Below, one piece after another: positions 37,622 through 48,498 of a stretch of 64,000 bases of DNA. A program made the translations under genes and the position numbers. The notes beneath the pieces were generated by a model. The model did no database searches. It was not told where the DNA came from and saw nothing but the letters and a program-made list of their open reading frames with translations. Position 1 is the first letter of the stretch. Each line of letters begins with the position of its first letter. The DNA comes from Hyphomicrobiales bacterium (GTDB lineage: Bacteria > Pseudomonadota > Alphaproteobacteria > Rhizobiales > Rhizobiaceae), in NCBI GenBank assembly GCA_900469345.1, contig UBWZ01000013.1, positions 167,021 through 231,020 of the forward strand, read 5' to 3'.

Positions 37622-38947
37622 ATGATCGTTACATCCGGCGACACCCCTCGTCGCCCTCTGCCATTCTACCGTCACCTCTATCTACAGGTGATCGTTGCCA
37701 TTATTGCCGGCATGCTGATCGGCCATTTCTATCCGGGTCTCGGCACGGCGCTGAAGCCGCTCGGCGATGCCTTCATCAAGCTCGTCAAGATGATCATCGC
37801 TCCGGTGATCTTCCTGACCGTTGCGACCGGCATTGCCGGCATGTCCGATCTCGCCAAGGTCGGTCGCGTCGCCGGCAAGGCGATGATCTACTTCCTGTTC
37901 TTCTCGACGCTCGCGCTGGCGATCGGGATGCTGATCGCCAACGTCGTGCAGCCGGGTGCCGGGATGCACATCGATCCGGCGACGCTGGATGCCACGACGG
38001 TGACGAGCTACGCCACCAAGGCGCATGAGACGACGATCACCGGCTTCCTGATGAACATCATTCCCGACACGATCGTCGGAGCCTTTGCGCAGGGCGATAT
38101 CCTGCAGGTGCTGTTCTTCTCGGTGCTGTTCGGCATCGCGCTCGGTCTCGTCGGCGAACGCGGCAAGCCGGTAACGGATTTCCTGCAGGCGCTCACTGCA
38201 CCGATCTTCCGCCTGGTCGGCATTCTCATGAAGGCCGCGCCGATCGGTGCCTTTGGCGCCATGGCCTTTACCATCGGCAAGTACGGGATCGGCTCGATCG
38301 CCAACCTCGCCTTCCTGATCGCCACCTTCTACATCACCTCGATCCTGTTCGTGGTGGTCGTGCTCGGCGCCGTCGCGAAATACAACGGCTTCTCGATCTT
38401 CGCCCTGATCCGCTACATCAAGGAAGAACTGCTGCTGGTTCTCGGAACGTCTTCCTCGGAAGCGGCTCTGCCCGGCCTGATGCAGAAGATGGAACACGCC
38501 GGCTGCAAGCGCTCCGTCGTCGGTCTGGTGATCCCGACCGGCTACTCGTTCAACCTCGACGGCACCAATATCTATATGACGCTGGCCGCCCTGTTCATCG
38601 CCCAGGCGACAGACATCCATCTGTCTTTCGGCGAACAGATCCTGCTGCTTCTGGTGGCGATGCTGAGCTCAAAGGGTGCGGCCGGCATCACCGGCGCCGG
38701 CTTTATCACGCTCGCGGCGACGCTTTCGGTGGTGCCGTCCGTACCGGTTGCCGGGATGGCGCTGATCCTCGGGATCGACCGATTCATGTCGGAATGCCGC
38801 GCATTGACGAACTTCGTCGGCAACGCGGTTGCCACGATCGTCGTTGCCCGCTGGGAAAACGAGCTAGACGAGGCGCAGCTCGCGCGTGTCCTGTCCGGGC
38901 ACACGGTAACCCCGGCCGCCGACCCAGTCCTGCGCCCGGCGGAATAA
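37622..38947 (+). CDS. dctA: C4-dicarboxylate transporter DctA
   Basis: A 441-residue DAACS-family symporter for succinate, fumarate and malate. The ATG at 37622 has GGAGG five bases upstream; an in-frame ATG at 37610 is less likely. About eight membrane helices are visible, with the family motifs [17 protein letters not shown] and [25 protein letters not shown] that form the substrate site. In rhizobia this carrier supplies carbon to nitrogen-fixing bacteroids. Expression depends on RpoN and DctBD, as the upstream sites show. Confidence 0.98.
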   Translation: MIVTSGDTPRRPLPFYRHLYLQVIVAIIAGMLIGHFYPGLGTALKPLGDAFIKLVKMIIAPVIFLTVATGIAGMSDLAKVGRVAGKAMIYFLFFSTLALAIGMLIANVVQPGAGMHIDPATLDATTVTSYATKAHETTITGFLMNIIPDTIVGAFAQGDILQVLFFSVLFGIALGLVGERGKPVTDFLQALTAPIFRLVGILMKAAPIGAFGAMAFTIGKYGIGSIANLAFLIATFYITSILFVVVVLGAVAKYNGFSIFALIRYIKEELLLVLGTSSSEAALPGLMQKMEHAGCKRSVVGLVIPTGYSFNLDGTNIYMTLAALFIAQATDIHLSFGEQILLLLVAMLSSKGAAGITGAGFITLAATLSVVPSVPVAGMALILGIDRFMSECRALTNFVGNAVATIVVARWENELDEAQLARVLSGHTVTPAADPVLRPAE

Positions 38948-38970
38948 CACAAGTCGCGAATCACTGACCG

Positions 38971-39005
38971 AAAAGCCCGCCTTCACGGCGGGCTTTTCTT
39001 TTTTC
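38971..39005 (+). terminator. Intrinsic terminator of dctA
   Basis: A-run, GCCCGCC-TTCAC-GGCGGGC stem-loop (975-993), then TTTTCTTTTTT. This is a textbook rho-independent terminator 24 bases after the dctA stop. Confidence 0.95.
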
Positions 39006-39099
39006 TGCCGTTCGTCATTGCGTCTGCCGGCCTGCGGCTTAGGATGCCATTGTTGACCCTCAGGTCTGGTCCTGCGCATACGAGCCCGTCCCATCCGTC

Positions 39100-40011
39100 A
39101 TGGCCTTCACCCTCCGCCAGCTTCAGTATTTCGTCGCCGTTGCCGAGCAGGGTTCGATTACGCGCGCGGCCCAAAACCTCTCCATCTCGCAGTCCTCGAT
39201 CACGGAGTCGGTGCGGGAGCTGGAGAACGACCTCGGCGTCTCCCTGTTCGAGCGGCATCCGCGCGGATTGACGATCACCCATAACGGCCACCAGTTCCTG
39301 CGCCACGCCACCAAGGTGCTGGCGGCGGTTTCCGATGCGCGGCACAGTTTTGCCTCCGGGGAAACGGAGGCTTCGGGGACCCTCAACATCGGCGTGACCT
39401 CGCTCGTTGCAGGCTACGTGCTCTCCGATCTTCTTGCCCGCTACCGCCGGGCCTGCCCGCGGGTGGAGGTGAGTGCCATCGAGGACAATGGCAGCTACCT
39501 CGAACACCTGCTGGTCGGCGGTGAACTGGATGTGGCCGTGATGGTAATCTCGAACCTGCGGGACCGCATGGCCTTGCAGGCGGAAATCCTCGAAACCTCG
39601 CCCTACCGCCTGTGGCTTCCAATGGGCCACCCGCTCGTCTCGGCCGACATCATCTCGGTCGCCGATATCGCCCGCGAACCGCTGATCATGCTGACGGTCG
39701 ACGAGATCGAGGAGAATACCGGCAAGCTCTTGTCGGCGCTTGGAGCCCGCCCGCACGTTGCTTTCCGCACCCGTTCCGTCGAAGCCGTCCGCAGTCTGGT
39801 GGCAACCGGTGCGGGCGTTTCCTTGTTACCCGAACTCGTCTACCGCCCCTGGTCGCTGGAAGGCGACCGGATCGAAAGCCGCGACGTCTCGGGATCGCTG
39901 CCGGTCGTTCAGGTCGGCATCGTCTGGCGCAAGGGCTCGAGTCTTTCCCAGGCGGCGCGGGATTTCATCGGCGTTGCCGAAAGTCTGCGGTCGAGCCGAA
40001 TTCGTTTTTAG
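39100..40011 (+). CDS. LysR-family transcriptional regulator
   Basis: A 303-residue regulator. The N-terminal winged helix-turn-helix (about 1-60) reads LRQLQYFVAVAEQGSITRAAQNLSISQSSITESVRELE. The effector domain follows from about 90 to 295. It stands just upstream of the polyamine-type ABC operon on the same strand, so it is a likely regulator of that operon. A perfect palindrome begins at its stop codon and lies before the transporter gene. Confidence 0.93.
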   Translation: MAFTLRQLQYFVAVAEQGSITRAAQNLSISQSSITESVRELENDLGVSLFERHPRGLTITHNGHQFLRHATKVLAAVSDARHSFASGETEASGTLNIGVTSLVAGYVLSDLLARYRRACPRVEVSAIEDNGSYLEHLLVGGELDVAVMVISNLRDRMALQAEILETSPYRLWLPMGHPLVSADIISVADIAREPLIMLTVDEIEENTGKLLSALGARPHVAFRTRSVEAVRSLVATGAGVSLLPELVYRPWSLEGDRIESRDVSGSLPVVQVGIVWRKGSSLSQAARDFIGVAESLRSSRIRF

Positions 40012-40029
40012 TATCGGAATTTCCGATAC
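40011..40029. promoter_or_regulatory. Perfect palindrome before the polyamine ABC operon
   Basis: GTATCGGAA-T-TTCCGATAC is a 9-bp perfect inverted repeat around one base, 103 bases before the binding-protein ATG and overlapping the last base of the LysR stop. No T-run follows. A regulator-binding site is more likely than a terminator, and the LysR protein is the obvious candidate (inference). Confidence 0.6.
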
Positions 40030-40131
40030 CGCCTTTCTGATAAATGAATTTGCGAAAGCGCGAATTTGGTCGCAGTTTTTCATCCGGGAACAAACGCCGC
40101 AAAAGCGGCATCCAGAACCGGGAGACAGACG

Positions 40132-41292
40132 ATGAAGAATCTTCTGAAGTCGTGCACCGTTGCGCTTGCCAGCGTGAGCTTGGTGACACAGGTCGCCGCA
40201 GCGGAGCCGCTCAAGGCGCTTGGGAAGGGCGAGGGTGCGGTCAGCATCGTCGCCTGGGCGGGCTACATCGAACGCGGCGAGACGGACAAGGCCTATGACT
40301 GGGTTTCCGACTTCGAAAAGGAGAGCGGCTGCAAGGTCTCGGTGAAGACGGCGGCGACTTCCGACGAGATGGTGGCACTAATGAACGAGGGTGGCTTCGA
40401 CCTCGTGACCGCATCCGGAGACGCGTCGCTTCGGCTGGTTGCCGGCAAGCGTGTCCAGCCGATCAACACCGACCTCATCCCCAGCTTCAAGACACTCGAC
40501 GAGCGGCTGCAGAGCGCGCCTTGGCACACCGTCAAGGGCGTCCATTATGGCATTCCCTATCTCTGGGGGCCGAACGTGATGATGTATAACACCGACGCCT
40601 TCAAGGGCGAGGCGCCGAAGAGCTGGAATGTTGTCTTCGAGGAGCAGACGCTTCCGGACGGCAAGTCGAACAAAGGCCGCGTCCAGGCCTATGACGGGCC
40701 TATCTACATTGCCGATGCCGCGATGTATCTGATGGCGCACAAGCCGGACCTCGGCATCAAGGACCCCTACGAGCTGAACGAGGACCAGTACAAGGCGGCG
40801 CTTGATCTGCTGCGCGGCCAGCGCCAGCTTGTCTCGCGCTACTGGCACGACGCGATGATCCAGGTCGACGACTTCAAGAACGAAGGCGTTGTTGCCTCCG
40901 GCTCGTGGCCTTTCCAGGTCAACCTCATGCAGGCCGACAAGCAGAAGATCGCCTCCACCTTTCCGGAGGAAGGCGTGACCGGCTGGGCCGACACCACCAT
41001 GCTGCACGCCGACAGCGAACATCCCAACTGCGCCTACATGTGGATGGAACACTCGCTGAAGCCCAAGGTCCAGGGCGATGCCGCCGCGTGGTTCGGGGCC
41101 GTGCCCTCTGTCCCCGCCGCCTGCAAGGGCAACGAATTGCTGACCGACGAAGGCTGCAAGACCAACGGCTTCGAGCATTTCGACCGGATCAAGTTCTGGA
41201 AGACCCCCGTCGCCAAATGCGCGTCCCAGAGCGAATGCGTGCCCTACCACCGTTGGGTGTCCGATTACATCGGTGTGATCGGCGGACGTTGA
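40132..41292 (+). CDS. ABC transporter substrate-binding protein, polyamine type (YdcS/PotD-like)
   Basis: A 386-residue periplasmic binding protein with a clear signal peptide (MKNLLKSCTVALASVSLVTQVAAA). The mature part begins GEGAVSIVAWAGYIERGE, the pattern of spermidine/putrescine and YdcS-type binders, and continues with LVTASGDASLRLVAGKRVQPIN. GGGAGA precedes the ATG. Six cysteines near the C-terminus may form disulphides. It leads a five-gene operon matching E. coli ydcSTUVW in order. Confidence 0.9.
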   Translation: MKNLLKSCTVALASVSLVTQVAAAEPLKALGKGEGAVSIVAWAGYIERGETDKAYDWVSDFEKESGCKVSVKTAATSDEMVALMNEGGFDLVTASGDASLRLVAGKRVQPINTDLIPSFKTLDERLQSAPWHTVKGVHYGIPYLWGPNVMMYNTDAFKGEAPKSWNVVFEEQTLPDGKSNKGRVQAYDGPIYIADAAMYLMAHKPDLGIKDPYELNEDQYKAALDLLRGQRQLVSRYWHDAMIQVDDFKNEGVVASGSWPFQVNLMQADKQKIASTFPEEGVTGWADTTMLHADSEHPNCAYMWMEHSLKPKVQGDAAAWFGAVPSVPAACKGNELLTDEGCKTNGFEHFDRIKFWKTPVAKCASQSECVPYHRWVSDYIGVIGGR

Positions 41293-41442
41293 TTTACCCG
41301 GCCCTTGATGGAGGGAGGCCGCGCAGGCCGCGGGCGAGTGGATCACACTCGGACCGTGCGGCTTCTCCCCCACAGCTGACTTTCGGTCCGGACCTTCCCG
41401 TCAAGGGAAGGGTATGAACCAAGCGCATTCCCGGAGCCTCTC

Positions 41443-42429
41443 ATGACCTCAGCAGTTCGCTTTCAGAAAGTGTCGCGCCATTTCGGTTCTGTCCGGGCCG
41501 TGGATGGCGTCGACCTGGATGTCGCAAGCGGCGAATTCTTTGCCATGCTCGGCCCTTCGGGTTCCGGCAAGACCACCTGCCTGCGGCTGATTGCCGGTTT
41601 CGAGCAACCGACCGCGGGCGCAATCGAGATCTTCGGGGAACGGGCGGACGGCGTGCCGCCCTACCGTCGCAACGTCAACACGGTCTTTCAGGATTACGCG
41701 CTCTTCCCGCATCTCAACATTCTCGACAACGTCGCCTATGGGTTGATGGTCAAGGGTGTCGGCACGGCGGAGCGGCACAGGGAAGCCGACAGGGCGCTCG
41801 AGCTGGTCAAGCTTCCGGGATACGGCACGCGCAAGCCGGCTCAGCTGTCAGGCGGACAGCGTCAGCGGGTGGCGCTCGCCCGGGCGCTCGTGAACAAGCC
41901 GAAGGTCCTGTTGCTCGATGAACCGCTCGGCGCACTCGACCTCAAACTGCGCGAACAGATGCAGGAAGAGCTGAAAAGCCTGCAGCGCGCGCTCGGCATC
42001 ACCTTCGTTTTCGTGACCCACGACCAAGGCGAAGCCCTCTCGATGGCGGATCGGGTCGCGGTCTTCAACAATGGCGGTATCGTCCAGCAGGGCACGCCGC
42101 AGGAGATCTACCGTCTGCCGAAGACGGCCTTCGTCGCGGACTTCGTCGGCTCCTCCAACCTGCTGTCACCGGATCTGATGGCATTGCTCGGGGGCGACCG
42201 GCGCTGGGCGAGCCTGCGCCCGGAGGCGGTCAGGCTGGCGGGAGACGGCACTGAAGCCACCGTGGAGAATGTCAGCTTTCTGGGGGCAGCAACGCGTCTC
42301 GCCGTGGAGATGCACGGCACAAAGCTGCACGTGATGCTGCCGGCCGGCGCAGACGTGCCCGGGGTCGGCACGCGGGTCCGGCTCGCCTGGAACAGACAGG
42401 ATATCCATTACATGGACGACGCTGCATGA
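41443..42429 (+). CDS. ABC transporter ATP-binding protein, PotA/YdcT-like
   Basis: A 328-residue ATPase. Walker A GPSGSGKTT is near 37-45, the signature is [15 protein letters not shown], and Walker B is VLLLDEPLGALD. The C-terminal TOBE-like domain (about 240-328) is typical of polyamine and maltose ATPases. Its stop overlaps the next start as ATGA. Confidence 0.95.
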   Translation: MTSAVRFQKVSRHFGSVRAVDGVDLDVASGEFFAMLGPSGSGKTTCLRLIAGFEQPTAGAIEIFGERADGVPPYRRNVNTVFQDYALFPHLNILDNVAYGLMVKGVGTAERHREADRALELVKLPGYGTRKPAQLSGGQRQRVALARALVNKPKVLLLDEPLGALDLKLREQMQEELKSLQRALGITFVFVTHDQGEALSMADRVAVFNNGGIVQQGTPQEIYRLPKTAFVADFVGSSNLLSPDLMALLGGDRRWASLRPEAVRLAGDGTEATVENVSFLGAATRLAVEMHGTKLHVMLPAGADVPGVGTRVRLAWNRQDIHYMDDAA

Positions 42430-43388
42430 CGGCGCTGTCGGCCAGCCATTCCGGAGCCTCGATCCTGTCGCGGCGCAACGGCTTTGCCGGCGCCCTGTCG
42501 GATAGCTTCTGGCGCCATCCGAAGCTTCTGCTGCTCCTGATGCTCACGCCGCCGCTGCTGTGGCTCGGCATCATCTATGTCGGGTCGCTGATTGCGCTTC
42601 TGATGCAGAGCTTCTTTGCAATCGACGACTTTTCCGGCGTCATCAGCTATGAGCCGACGCTCGCCACCTATGCGCAGCTGTTGAACGGCGCCAACCTCGA
42701 CATCATCCTTCGTACCGTCCTGATGGCCGCTCTTGTGACCATTGCTTCGGCTCTGCTTGCATTTCCTATCGCCTACTATGCGGCGCGCTATGCGAAGGGA
42801 CGGTGGAAGGCCTTCTTCTACCTCGGCGTGATGCTGCCACTGTGGTCGAGCTACCTCGTCAAGGTCTATGCCTGGAAGCTCATCCTCGCCAAGGAGGGTA
42901 TCGTCACCTGGCTGTTTGCCAAGCTTAACCTCACCTTTGTGCTCGACGCCATACTCTCCCTGCCGGTGATCGGCGGCAATTCTCTGTCCGTCAGCTATCT
43001 CGGCACCTTTCTCGTCTTCGTTTATATCTGGCTGCCCTACATGATCCTGCCGACCCAGGCGGCGCTCGAACGCGTGCCCGGCAACCTGATCGAAGCCTCC
43101 GCCGATCTCGGCGCCACGCCGGCCCAGACGTTTCGCACCATGCTTTTGCCGCTTGCGCTGCCGGGCATCGTCGCCGGTTCAATCTTCACCTTTTCGCTGA
43201 CGCTCGGTGACTACATCATCCCGCAGATCATCGGCTCCTCGCGGCTTTTCATCGGCCAGGCGGTCTATGCCCAGCAGGGGACGGCCGGCAACGTACCGCT
43301 GGCTGCCGCCTTTTCGGTGGTGCCGATCGTCATCATGGGCCTCTATCTGACGGCCGCGAAAAGACTGGGGGCGTTCGATGCGCTCTGA
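42426..43388 (+). CDS. ABC transporter permease, PotB/YdcU-like
   Basis: A 320-residue inner-membrane permease with six main helices. The EAA loop reads [29 protein letters not shown]. It starts with the ATGA overlap from the ATPase gene and ends 11 bases inside the next permease gene. Confidence 0.95.
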   Translation: MTALSASHSGASILSRRNGFAGALSDSFWRHPKLLLLLMLTPPLLWLGIIYVGSLIALLMQSFFAIDDFSGVISYEPTLATYAQLLNGANLDIILRTVLMAALVTIASALLAFPIAYYAARYAKGRWKAFFYLGVMLPLWSSYLVKVYAWKLILAKEGIVTWLFAKLNLTFVLDAILSLPVIGGNSLSVSYLGTFLVFVYIWLPYMILPTQAALERVPGNLIEASADLGATPAQTFRTMLLPLALPGIVAGSIFTFSLTLGDYIIPQIIGSSRLFIGQAVYAQQGTAGNVPLAAAFSVVPIVIMGLYLTAAKRLGAFDAL

Positions 43389-44193
43389 CCGCGGACAGCG
43401 ATCTCCCATCCTCCTCAAGCTGTTTGCGGCCGGCGGGCTTCTCTTCCTGCACCTGCCGATCCTGCTGATCTTCGTCTACGCCTTCACGACGGAGGAAAAG
43501 AGTTTTCAGTGGCCGCCGCCGGGGCTGACGACGCGGTGGTTCGCGGTCGCCTGGAACCGGCCGGACGTGTGGTCGGCAATGGCGCTCTCGGTGCAGGTCG
43601 CCTGCATCGCGACGGCGATCGCGCTGGTGCTCGGCACGCTCTGCGCAGCGGCCGTCAGCCAGACGAAATTCTTCGGGCGCGAGGTGATTTCACTCCTCGT
43701 CATTCTCCCGATCGCGCTGCCGGGGATCATAACAGGGATTGCGCTGCGCTCCGCCTTCAGCCTGTTCGACATCCCCTTTTCCGTCTGGACCATCGTGCTC
43801 GGTCACGCCACCTTCTGCGTCGTCGTGGTCTACAACAATGCCGTCGCCCGCTTCCGCCGCACCTCGGGCTCGCTGATCGAGGCGTCGATGGACCTTGGCG
43901 CAGACGGCTTCCAGACGTTCCGACACGTCATCCTGCCGAATATCGGAACGGCGCTGCTGGCCGGCGGCATGCTCGCTTTCGCGCTGTCGTTCGACGAGGT
44001 CATCGTCACCACCTTTACCGGCGGGCAGCAGGCGACCCTGCCGATCTGGATGCTCGAAGAACTTATCCGTCCCCGCCAGCGGCCGGTCACCAACGTGGTG
44101 GCCATGGTCGTGGTGCTCGTTACATTCCTGCCGATCCTGGCAGCCTATTACCTCACCCGCGACGGCGACCAGATCGCCGGCTCCGGCAAATAA
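43378..44193 (+). CDS. ABC transporter permease, PotC/YdcV-like
   Basis: A 271-residue second permease with six helices and the EAA loop [25 protein letters not shown]. The motif [23 protein letters not shown] near the first periplasmic loop is usual for PotC-type proteins. Translationally coupled to the preceding gene. Confidence 0.95.
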   Translation: MRSDRGQRSPILLKLFAAGGLLFLHLPILLIFVYAFTTEEKSFQWPPPGLTTRWFAVAWNRPDVWSAMALSVQVACIATAIALVLGTLCAAAVSQTKFFGREVISLLVILPIALPGIITGIALRSAFSLFDIPFSVWTIVLGHATFCVVVVYNNAVARFRRTSGSLIEASMDLGADGFQTFRHVILPNIGTALLAGGMLAFALSFDEVIVTTFTGGQQATLPIWMLEELIRPRQRPVTNVVAMVVVLVTFLPILAAYYLTRDGDQIAGSGK

Positions 44194-44204
44194 GGAGACA
44201 TGTC

Positions 44205-45632
44205 ATGGATACCGCGATGCTGATTGGGTCCCGTTTCGAGGCGGGTACGGAAACCGAGGAGGCCATTCTCAACCCGAAGACCGGTCAGAAGGTGCTCGAC
44301 CTGCCGGAGGCGTCCGCGGCACAGATCGATCAGGCCGTCGATGCCGCCGAGAAGGCCTTCGACGGATGGTCGAGGACGACGCCTTCGGAGCGCGCCGGCT
44401 ACCTGCTGAAGATCGCCGATGCAATCGAACGGGACGCGGAAGGGTTCGCCACGCTCGAAGCCCTCAACTGCGGCAAGCCGATCAATGCGGTTCTCAACGA
44501 CGAGATCCCGGCCATCGTCGACTGCTACCGTTTCTTTGCCGGTGCCGTGCGCAATCTGCACGGCCCGGTCGCCGGCGAATACATGCCGGGCCATACCTCG
44601 ATGATCCGCCGCGACCCGGTCGGCATCATCGGCTCCATCGCGCCGTGGAACTATCCGCTGATGATGATGGCCTGGAAGCTTGCACCCGCTATCGCCGGCG
44701 GCAACACGGTGGTCTTCAAGCCCTCGGAGCAGACCCCGCTGACCGCCCTGAAGATGGCGAAGCTGCTGTCGGAGATTCTCCCGGAAGGCGTCGTCAACGT
44801 TATTCTCGGACGCGGCGAAAGCGTCGGCAACACGCTGATCAACCATCCGAAGATCAACATGGTATCGATCACCGGTGATGTCGCCACCGGCAAGAAGGTT
44901 TTGGCGGCAGCGGCCAAGACCGTCAAGCGAACGCATCTCGAACTCGGCGGCAAGGCACCGGTGATCGTCTTCGACGACGCGGATATCGACGCGGTCGTCG
45001 CCGGGATCCGTACCTTTGGCTACTACAATGCCGGCCAGGACTGCACGGCGGCCTGCCGCATCTATGCCGATGCACGGGTCTACGACAATTTCGTCGCGGA
45101 CCTCACTTCCGCCGTGTCTTCCATCAAGTTCAATCAAGCGGACGATACGGAAAACGAGATCGGGCCCCTGATCTCCAGGCGCCAGCGCGACCGGGTGGAA
45201 AGCTTCGTCGCACGTGCAGCCGAGCACAAGCATATGGAAATCACCACGGGCGGCAAGACTTCCGGTGATGGCGGCTTCTTCTTCACGCCGACCGTGATCG
45301 CCGGCGCCACGCAGGACGACGAGATCGTACGCCGCGAAGTCTTCGGTCCGGTCGTCTCGGTCACACGCTTCAGCGAGGCCGACGACGCGATCCGCTGGGC
45401 CAATGACAGCGACTACGGCTTGGCGTCGTCGGTCTGGACGAAAGATATCAGCCGCGGCATGAAGACTGCGTCCCGTCTCCAGTACGGCTGCACCTGGATC
45501 AACACGCACTTCATGCTGGTCAACGAGATGCCGCATGGCGGCCTGAAGCAGTCCGGCTACGGCAAGGACATGTCCGTCTATGCACTGGAAGACTATACGG
45601 CGGTCCGGCACGTGATGGTCCGCTACGAGTAG
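44205..45632 (+). CDS. Aldehyde dehydrogenase, gamma-aminobutyraldehyde (YdcW/PatD) type
   Basis: A 475-residue NAD-dependent dehydrogenase. The general-base glutamate is in HLELGGKAP and the nucleophilic cysteine is in [11 protein letters not shown]; this G-Q-D/V-C-T-A pattern is common in aminoaldehyde dehydrogenases. The NAD site includes [18 protein letters not shown] and [15 protein letters not shown] precedes the ATG. As the last gene of a polyamine transport operon, it probably oxidises 4-aminobutyraldehyde from putrescine to GABA. A matching putrescine aminotransferase is not nearby. Confidence 0.92.
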   Translation: MDTAMLIGSRFEAGTETEEAILNPKTGQKVLDLPEASAAQIDQAVDAAEKAFDGWSRTTPSERAGYLLKIADAIERDAEGFATLEALNCGKPINAVLNDEIPAIVDCYRFFAGAVRNLHGPVAGEYMPGHTSMIRRDPVGIIGSIAPWNYPLMMMAWKLAPAIAGGNTVVFKPSEQTPLTALKMAKLLSEILPEGVVNVILGRGESVGNTLINHPKINMVSITGDVATGKKVLAAAAKTVKRTHLELGGKAPVIVFDDADIDAVVAGIRTFGYYNAGQDCTAACRIYADARVYDNFVADLTSAVSSIKFNQADDTENEIGPLISRRQRDRVESFVARAAEHKHMEITTGGKTSGDGGFFFTPTVIAGATQDDEIVRREVFGPVVSVTRFSEADDAIRWANDSDYGLASSVWTKDISRGMKTASRLQYGCTWINTHFMLVNEMPHGGLKQSGYGKDMSVYALEDYTAVRHVMVRYE

Positions 45633-45686
45633 CTCCGTAGGCCAACGCGCCCTTGGAAGGGTCGGCTCGCCTGGGCCGCCCCTTTG

Positions 45687-47588
45687 TCAGATGGCCACCT
45701 GTTCTCCGATTTCCACCACGCGGTTGGGTGGAAGCTTGAAATAGGCGGATGGATCGATCGCGAAATCGGCGAGCGCCATGTAGAGGGTTTCCTGCCACCG
45801 TGGCAGCCCCGTGTTCGGCGTGCTGATCAGATTTCGCCGGCCGAGATAGAACGAGGTGTGCATGATCTCGAACTTGAAGCCCTTCTTGCGGCACAGGCTG
45901 AGCGCCTTCGTCACATTCGGCTCTTCCATGAAGCCGAATGTGATGTCGAGCCGCATGAACCGGGGCGAAAGCCGCGTCATCTTGACCCGCTCGCTCTGGG
46001 GTACGTAGGGCTTGTCCTGCGTCCAGATGGTCAGGATGACGTTCTGTTCGTGCAGGACATGGTTGTGCTTGATGTTGTGCAGCAGAACCGCCGGCGTGCG
46101 ATCCGGGACGCTGGTCAGGAATACGGCCGTCCCGGGGACCGTCACCGGAGCATGGGCCGATTCCTTCTCGACCATCGGGATGAAGGTCTCGAGCGGGATG
46201 TCGTTCTTGGCCGTCTTGTCCTTGATGTAGCGCGAGCCCTTCGTCCAGGTCCACATCAGGAGCATGATGCCGATGGCAAGGGCGACGGGCACCCAGCCGC
46301 CGTCGTGGATTTTCAGGAGGTTGGCAGCGAGGAAGACGGATTCGATGAGGAACAGCGGCAAAAGGATCGCGCCGGACACCAGCACCCCGTAGCCCCAGAT
46401 GGAGCGCAGGAACTGGAAGGCCATCAGCGTCGTCACCACCATCGCGCCGGTGACCGAGATGCCATAGGCCGTCGCCAGCGATTCGGAGTCCCGGAAGGAA
46501 AGAATGAGCAGGATCACGCCGATGAAGAGAAGGGCGTTGACCGCCGGTACATAGATCTGCCCGGTATTGGTCTCGGACGTAAACTTGATCATCAGGCGGG
46601 GCAGGAAGCCGAGGTGCACGGCCTGGCGCGCAAGCGAAAAAGCGCCCGTGATGACGGCCTGGCTGGCGATGATCGTCGCCAGGGTCGCAAGGATCACGAT
46701 CGGCAGCAATGCCCATTCGGGGTACATCAGGTAGAACGGATTTTCCGCGGCAGCCGGGTTGGAGAGGACCAGCGCTCCCTGGCCAAGGTAGTTCAGCATC
46801 AGCGCCGGAAAGACGAGGATGAACCAGGCAGTCTGGATGGGCTTGCGGCCGAAATGGCCCAGATCGGCGTAGAGAGCCTCGGCGCCGGTGACCGTCAGGA
46901 ACACTGCTCCGAGAACGATGAAACCGACCGTGCCGGCATGGGTGATGAACCAGAGCGCGTAGACGGGATTGAGCGCTTCGAGAATGGTCCAGTCGTCGCC
47001 GATGTGAATGATGCCACCCCAGGCCATCACCAAAAACCAGAGAACCGTGATCGGCCCGAAGAACTTCGACATCGCGGCCGTGCCCTTCGACTGGACGAGG
47101 AACAGGACCACCATGATGACGACCGACAGCGGCAGGACGTAGCCGGAAAACGCCGGTGTGACGAGCTTCAGGCCTTCCAGCGCGGACATGACGGAAAGGG
47201 CAGGGGTGATCATCGCGTCGCCGATAAACAGCGCCGCGCCGATCAGGCCGGCAAAGAACAGGACTGGCATGTAGCTGCCGGTCTTTTTCATCAGCAGCGC
47301 GAGGAGGGACAAAGTGCCGCCTTCGCCGTCATTGTCGGCACGAAGCAGAAAGAGCACGTATTTCAGCGTCACGATCACGGTCAGTGTCCAGACCATGAGC
47401 GAAATCAGCCCGATTACCTCAAACTCATGGAAGCCATCGGAAGCAAAGGGACGAAGCGCCTCGCGGAATGCATAGAGGGGACTGGTGCCGATGTCGCCGT
47501 AGACGACCCCGACGGAACCGAGAACAAGCAACAGGAACTTGCGGGGCTCCGAGGTAGGCCCGGTCGCGTCGGTGGTCGACGAAGTCAT
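45687..47588 (-). CDS. kup: Low-affinity potassium uptake protein Kup
   Basis: A 633-residue KUP/HAK transporter. The N-terminus has the signature [22 protein letters not shown]. About 12 membrane helices follow, with [27 protein letters not shown] and [14 protein letters not shown] cytoplasmic C-terminal domain of about 170 residues comes last. It takes up K+ with protons. It is a single gene, convergent with the aldehyde dehydrogenase gene. Confidence 0.98.
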   Translation of the reverse strand: MTSSTTDATGPTSEPRKFLLLVLGSVGVVYGDIGTSPLYAFREALRPFASDGFHEFEVIGLISLMVWTLTVIVTLKYVLFLLRADNDGEGGTLSLLALLMKKTGSYMPVLFFAGLIGAALFIGDAMITPALSVMSALEGLKLVTPAFSGYVLPLSVVIMVVLFLVQSKGTAAMSKFFGPITVLWFLVMAWGGIIHIGDDWTILEALNPVYALWFITHAGTVGFIVLGAVFLTVTGAEALYADLGHFGRKPIQTAWFILVFPALMLNYLGQGALVLSNPAAAENPFYLMYPEWALLPIVILATLATIIASQAVITGAFSLARQAVHLGFLPRLMIKFTSETNTGQIYVPAVNALLFIGVILLILSFRDSESLATAYGISVTGAMVVTTLMAFQFLRSIWGYGVLVSGAILLPLFLIESVFLAANLLKIHDGGWVPVALAIGIMLLMWTWTKGSRYIKDKTAKNDIPLETFIPMVEKESAHAPVTVPGTAVFLTSVPDRTPAVLLHNIKHNHVLHEQNVILTIWTQDKPYVPQSERVKMTRLSPRFMRLDITFGFMEEPNVTKALSLCRKKGFKFEIMHTSFYLGRRNLISTPNTGLPRWQETLYMALADFAIDPSAYFKLPPNRVVEIGEQVAI

Positions 47589-47722
47589 GTTGTCTCCGGT
47601 CTTGCAAATGCCATGGCCATGCAGGCCGCGGTCACACTATGAAACATTCAATGCAATCCGGTAAACACAAGCCGCTCACTTTTGATCCCTGAGAACAAGG
47701 TAGTTCCTGGACCAGATAGGGC

Positions 47723-47754
47723 AAACGCAGGCGAACCGGGGCCCGCCTGCGTTT
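47723..47754 (-). terminator. Terminator after the Bax-inhibitor-1 gene
   Basis: AAACGCAGGCG at 47723-47733 pairs with CGCCTGCGTTT at 47744-47754, giving an 11-bp stem with a ten-base loop. It is just after the minus-strand stop at 47765. On the plus strand the hairpin is followed by TCTCTTT, so it could work in both directions. Confidence 0.8.
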
Positions 47755-47764
47755 TCTCTTTGAC

Positions 47765-48478
47765 TTAGCTCTCCCGCTCGCCCGTGAAGTTGAGCAGCAA
47801 CTGGAAGATGTTGACGAAGTTCAGGTAGAGCGACAGCGCCCCGAAGACCGCGAGCTTCTGCTGCGATTCCTGATCGTAGTTTTCTGCATACTGTTCCTTG
47901 ATGTTCTGCGTGTCCCAGGCGGTCAGACCGACGAAGACGAGAATGCCGATGACCGACACGGCAAACTGCAGGGCGCTGGAGCCCAGGAAGATGTTGACGA
48001 TCGAGGCGATCATCACGCCGATCAGGCCCATGATCATGAACGAGCCGAACTTCGCGAGGTCGCGCTTCGTCGTGTAGCCGTAAAGGCTGGTGGCACCGAA
48101 CATGGTCGCGGCGATGAAGAAAGTGCGCGCGATGCTGGCGCCGGTAAACACGAGGAAGACCGATGCGAGCGAAAGGCCCATCACCGCCGCGAAGGCGAAG
48201 AACGTCATCTGCGCTGCGGGACCGGACATGGTCTGCATGCGAAACGAAAAGAAGAAGACGAAGGCGAGCGGCGCCAGCATCACCACCCACTTGAGCGGCG
48301 AGGAGAAGATCGGAACGTAGAGCGCCGGTGTCGTGCCGACCAGCAGCGCGACGAGACCCGTCACGACGAGGCCGAGACCCATGTAGTTGTAGACGCGCAG
48401 CATATGCTTGCGCAGGCCCTCGTCGAGGCTGGCCGAGGCTTGAGAGAGGTCGCCGAAGCGGTTTTGGTTCGGATACAT
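47765..48478 (-). CDS. Bax inhibitor-1 / YccA family membrane protein
   Basis: A 237-residue inner-membrane protein with seven hydrophobic segments. The N-terminal soluble stretch ends in LRKHMLRVYNYMGLGLVVTG, and the C-terminus has the family features GLTAWDTQNIKE and LSLYLNFVNIFQLLL. Bacterial members such as YbhL and BsYetJ are linked to membrane quality control or pH-gated calcium leak. The start at 48478 has AGGAG. It is 20 bases after the anti-sigma gene and may be read with it. Confidence 0.95.
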   Translation of the reverse strand: MYPNQNRFGDLSQASASLDEGLRKHMLRVYNYMGLGLVVTGLVALLVGTTPALYVPIFSSPLKWVVMLAPLAFVFFFSFRMQTMSGPAAQMTFFAFAAVMGLSLASVFLVFTGASIARTFFIAATMFGATSLYGYTTKRDLAKFGSFMIMGLIGVMIASIVNIFLGSSALQFAVSVIGILVFVGLTAWDTQNIKEQYAENYDQESQQKLAVFGALSLYLNFVNIFQLLLNFTGERES

Positions 48479-48498
48479 GAAAGCTCCTTTTCTGAACG

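Noticed and set aside
41293..41442. 150-base gap in the polyamine operon as a possible small gene or riboswitch
   Set aside because: No open frame with a ribosome site and no conserved fold that I can recognise; it looks like a plain spacer.
45684..47642. Long plus-strand frame (about 650 codons) opposite kup
   Set aside because: Kup is unmistakable on the minus strand; the antisense translation is low-complexity Asp/Glu/His/Arg.
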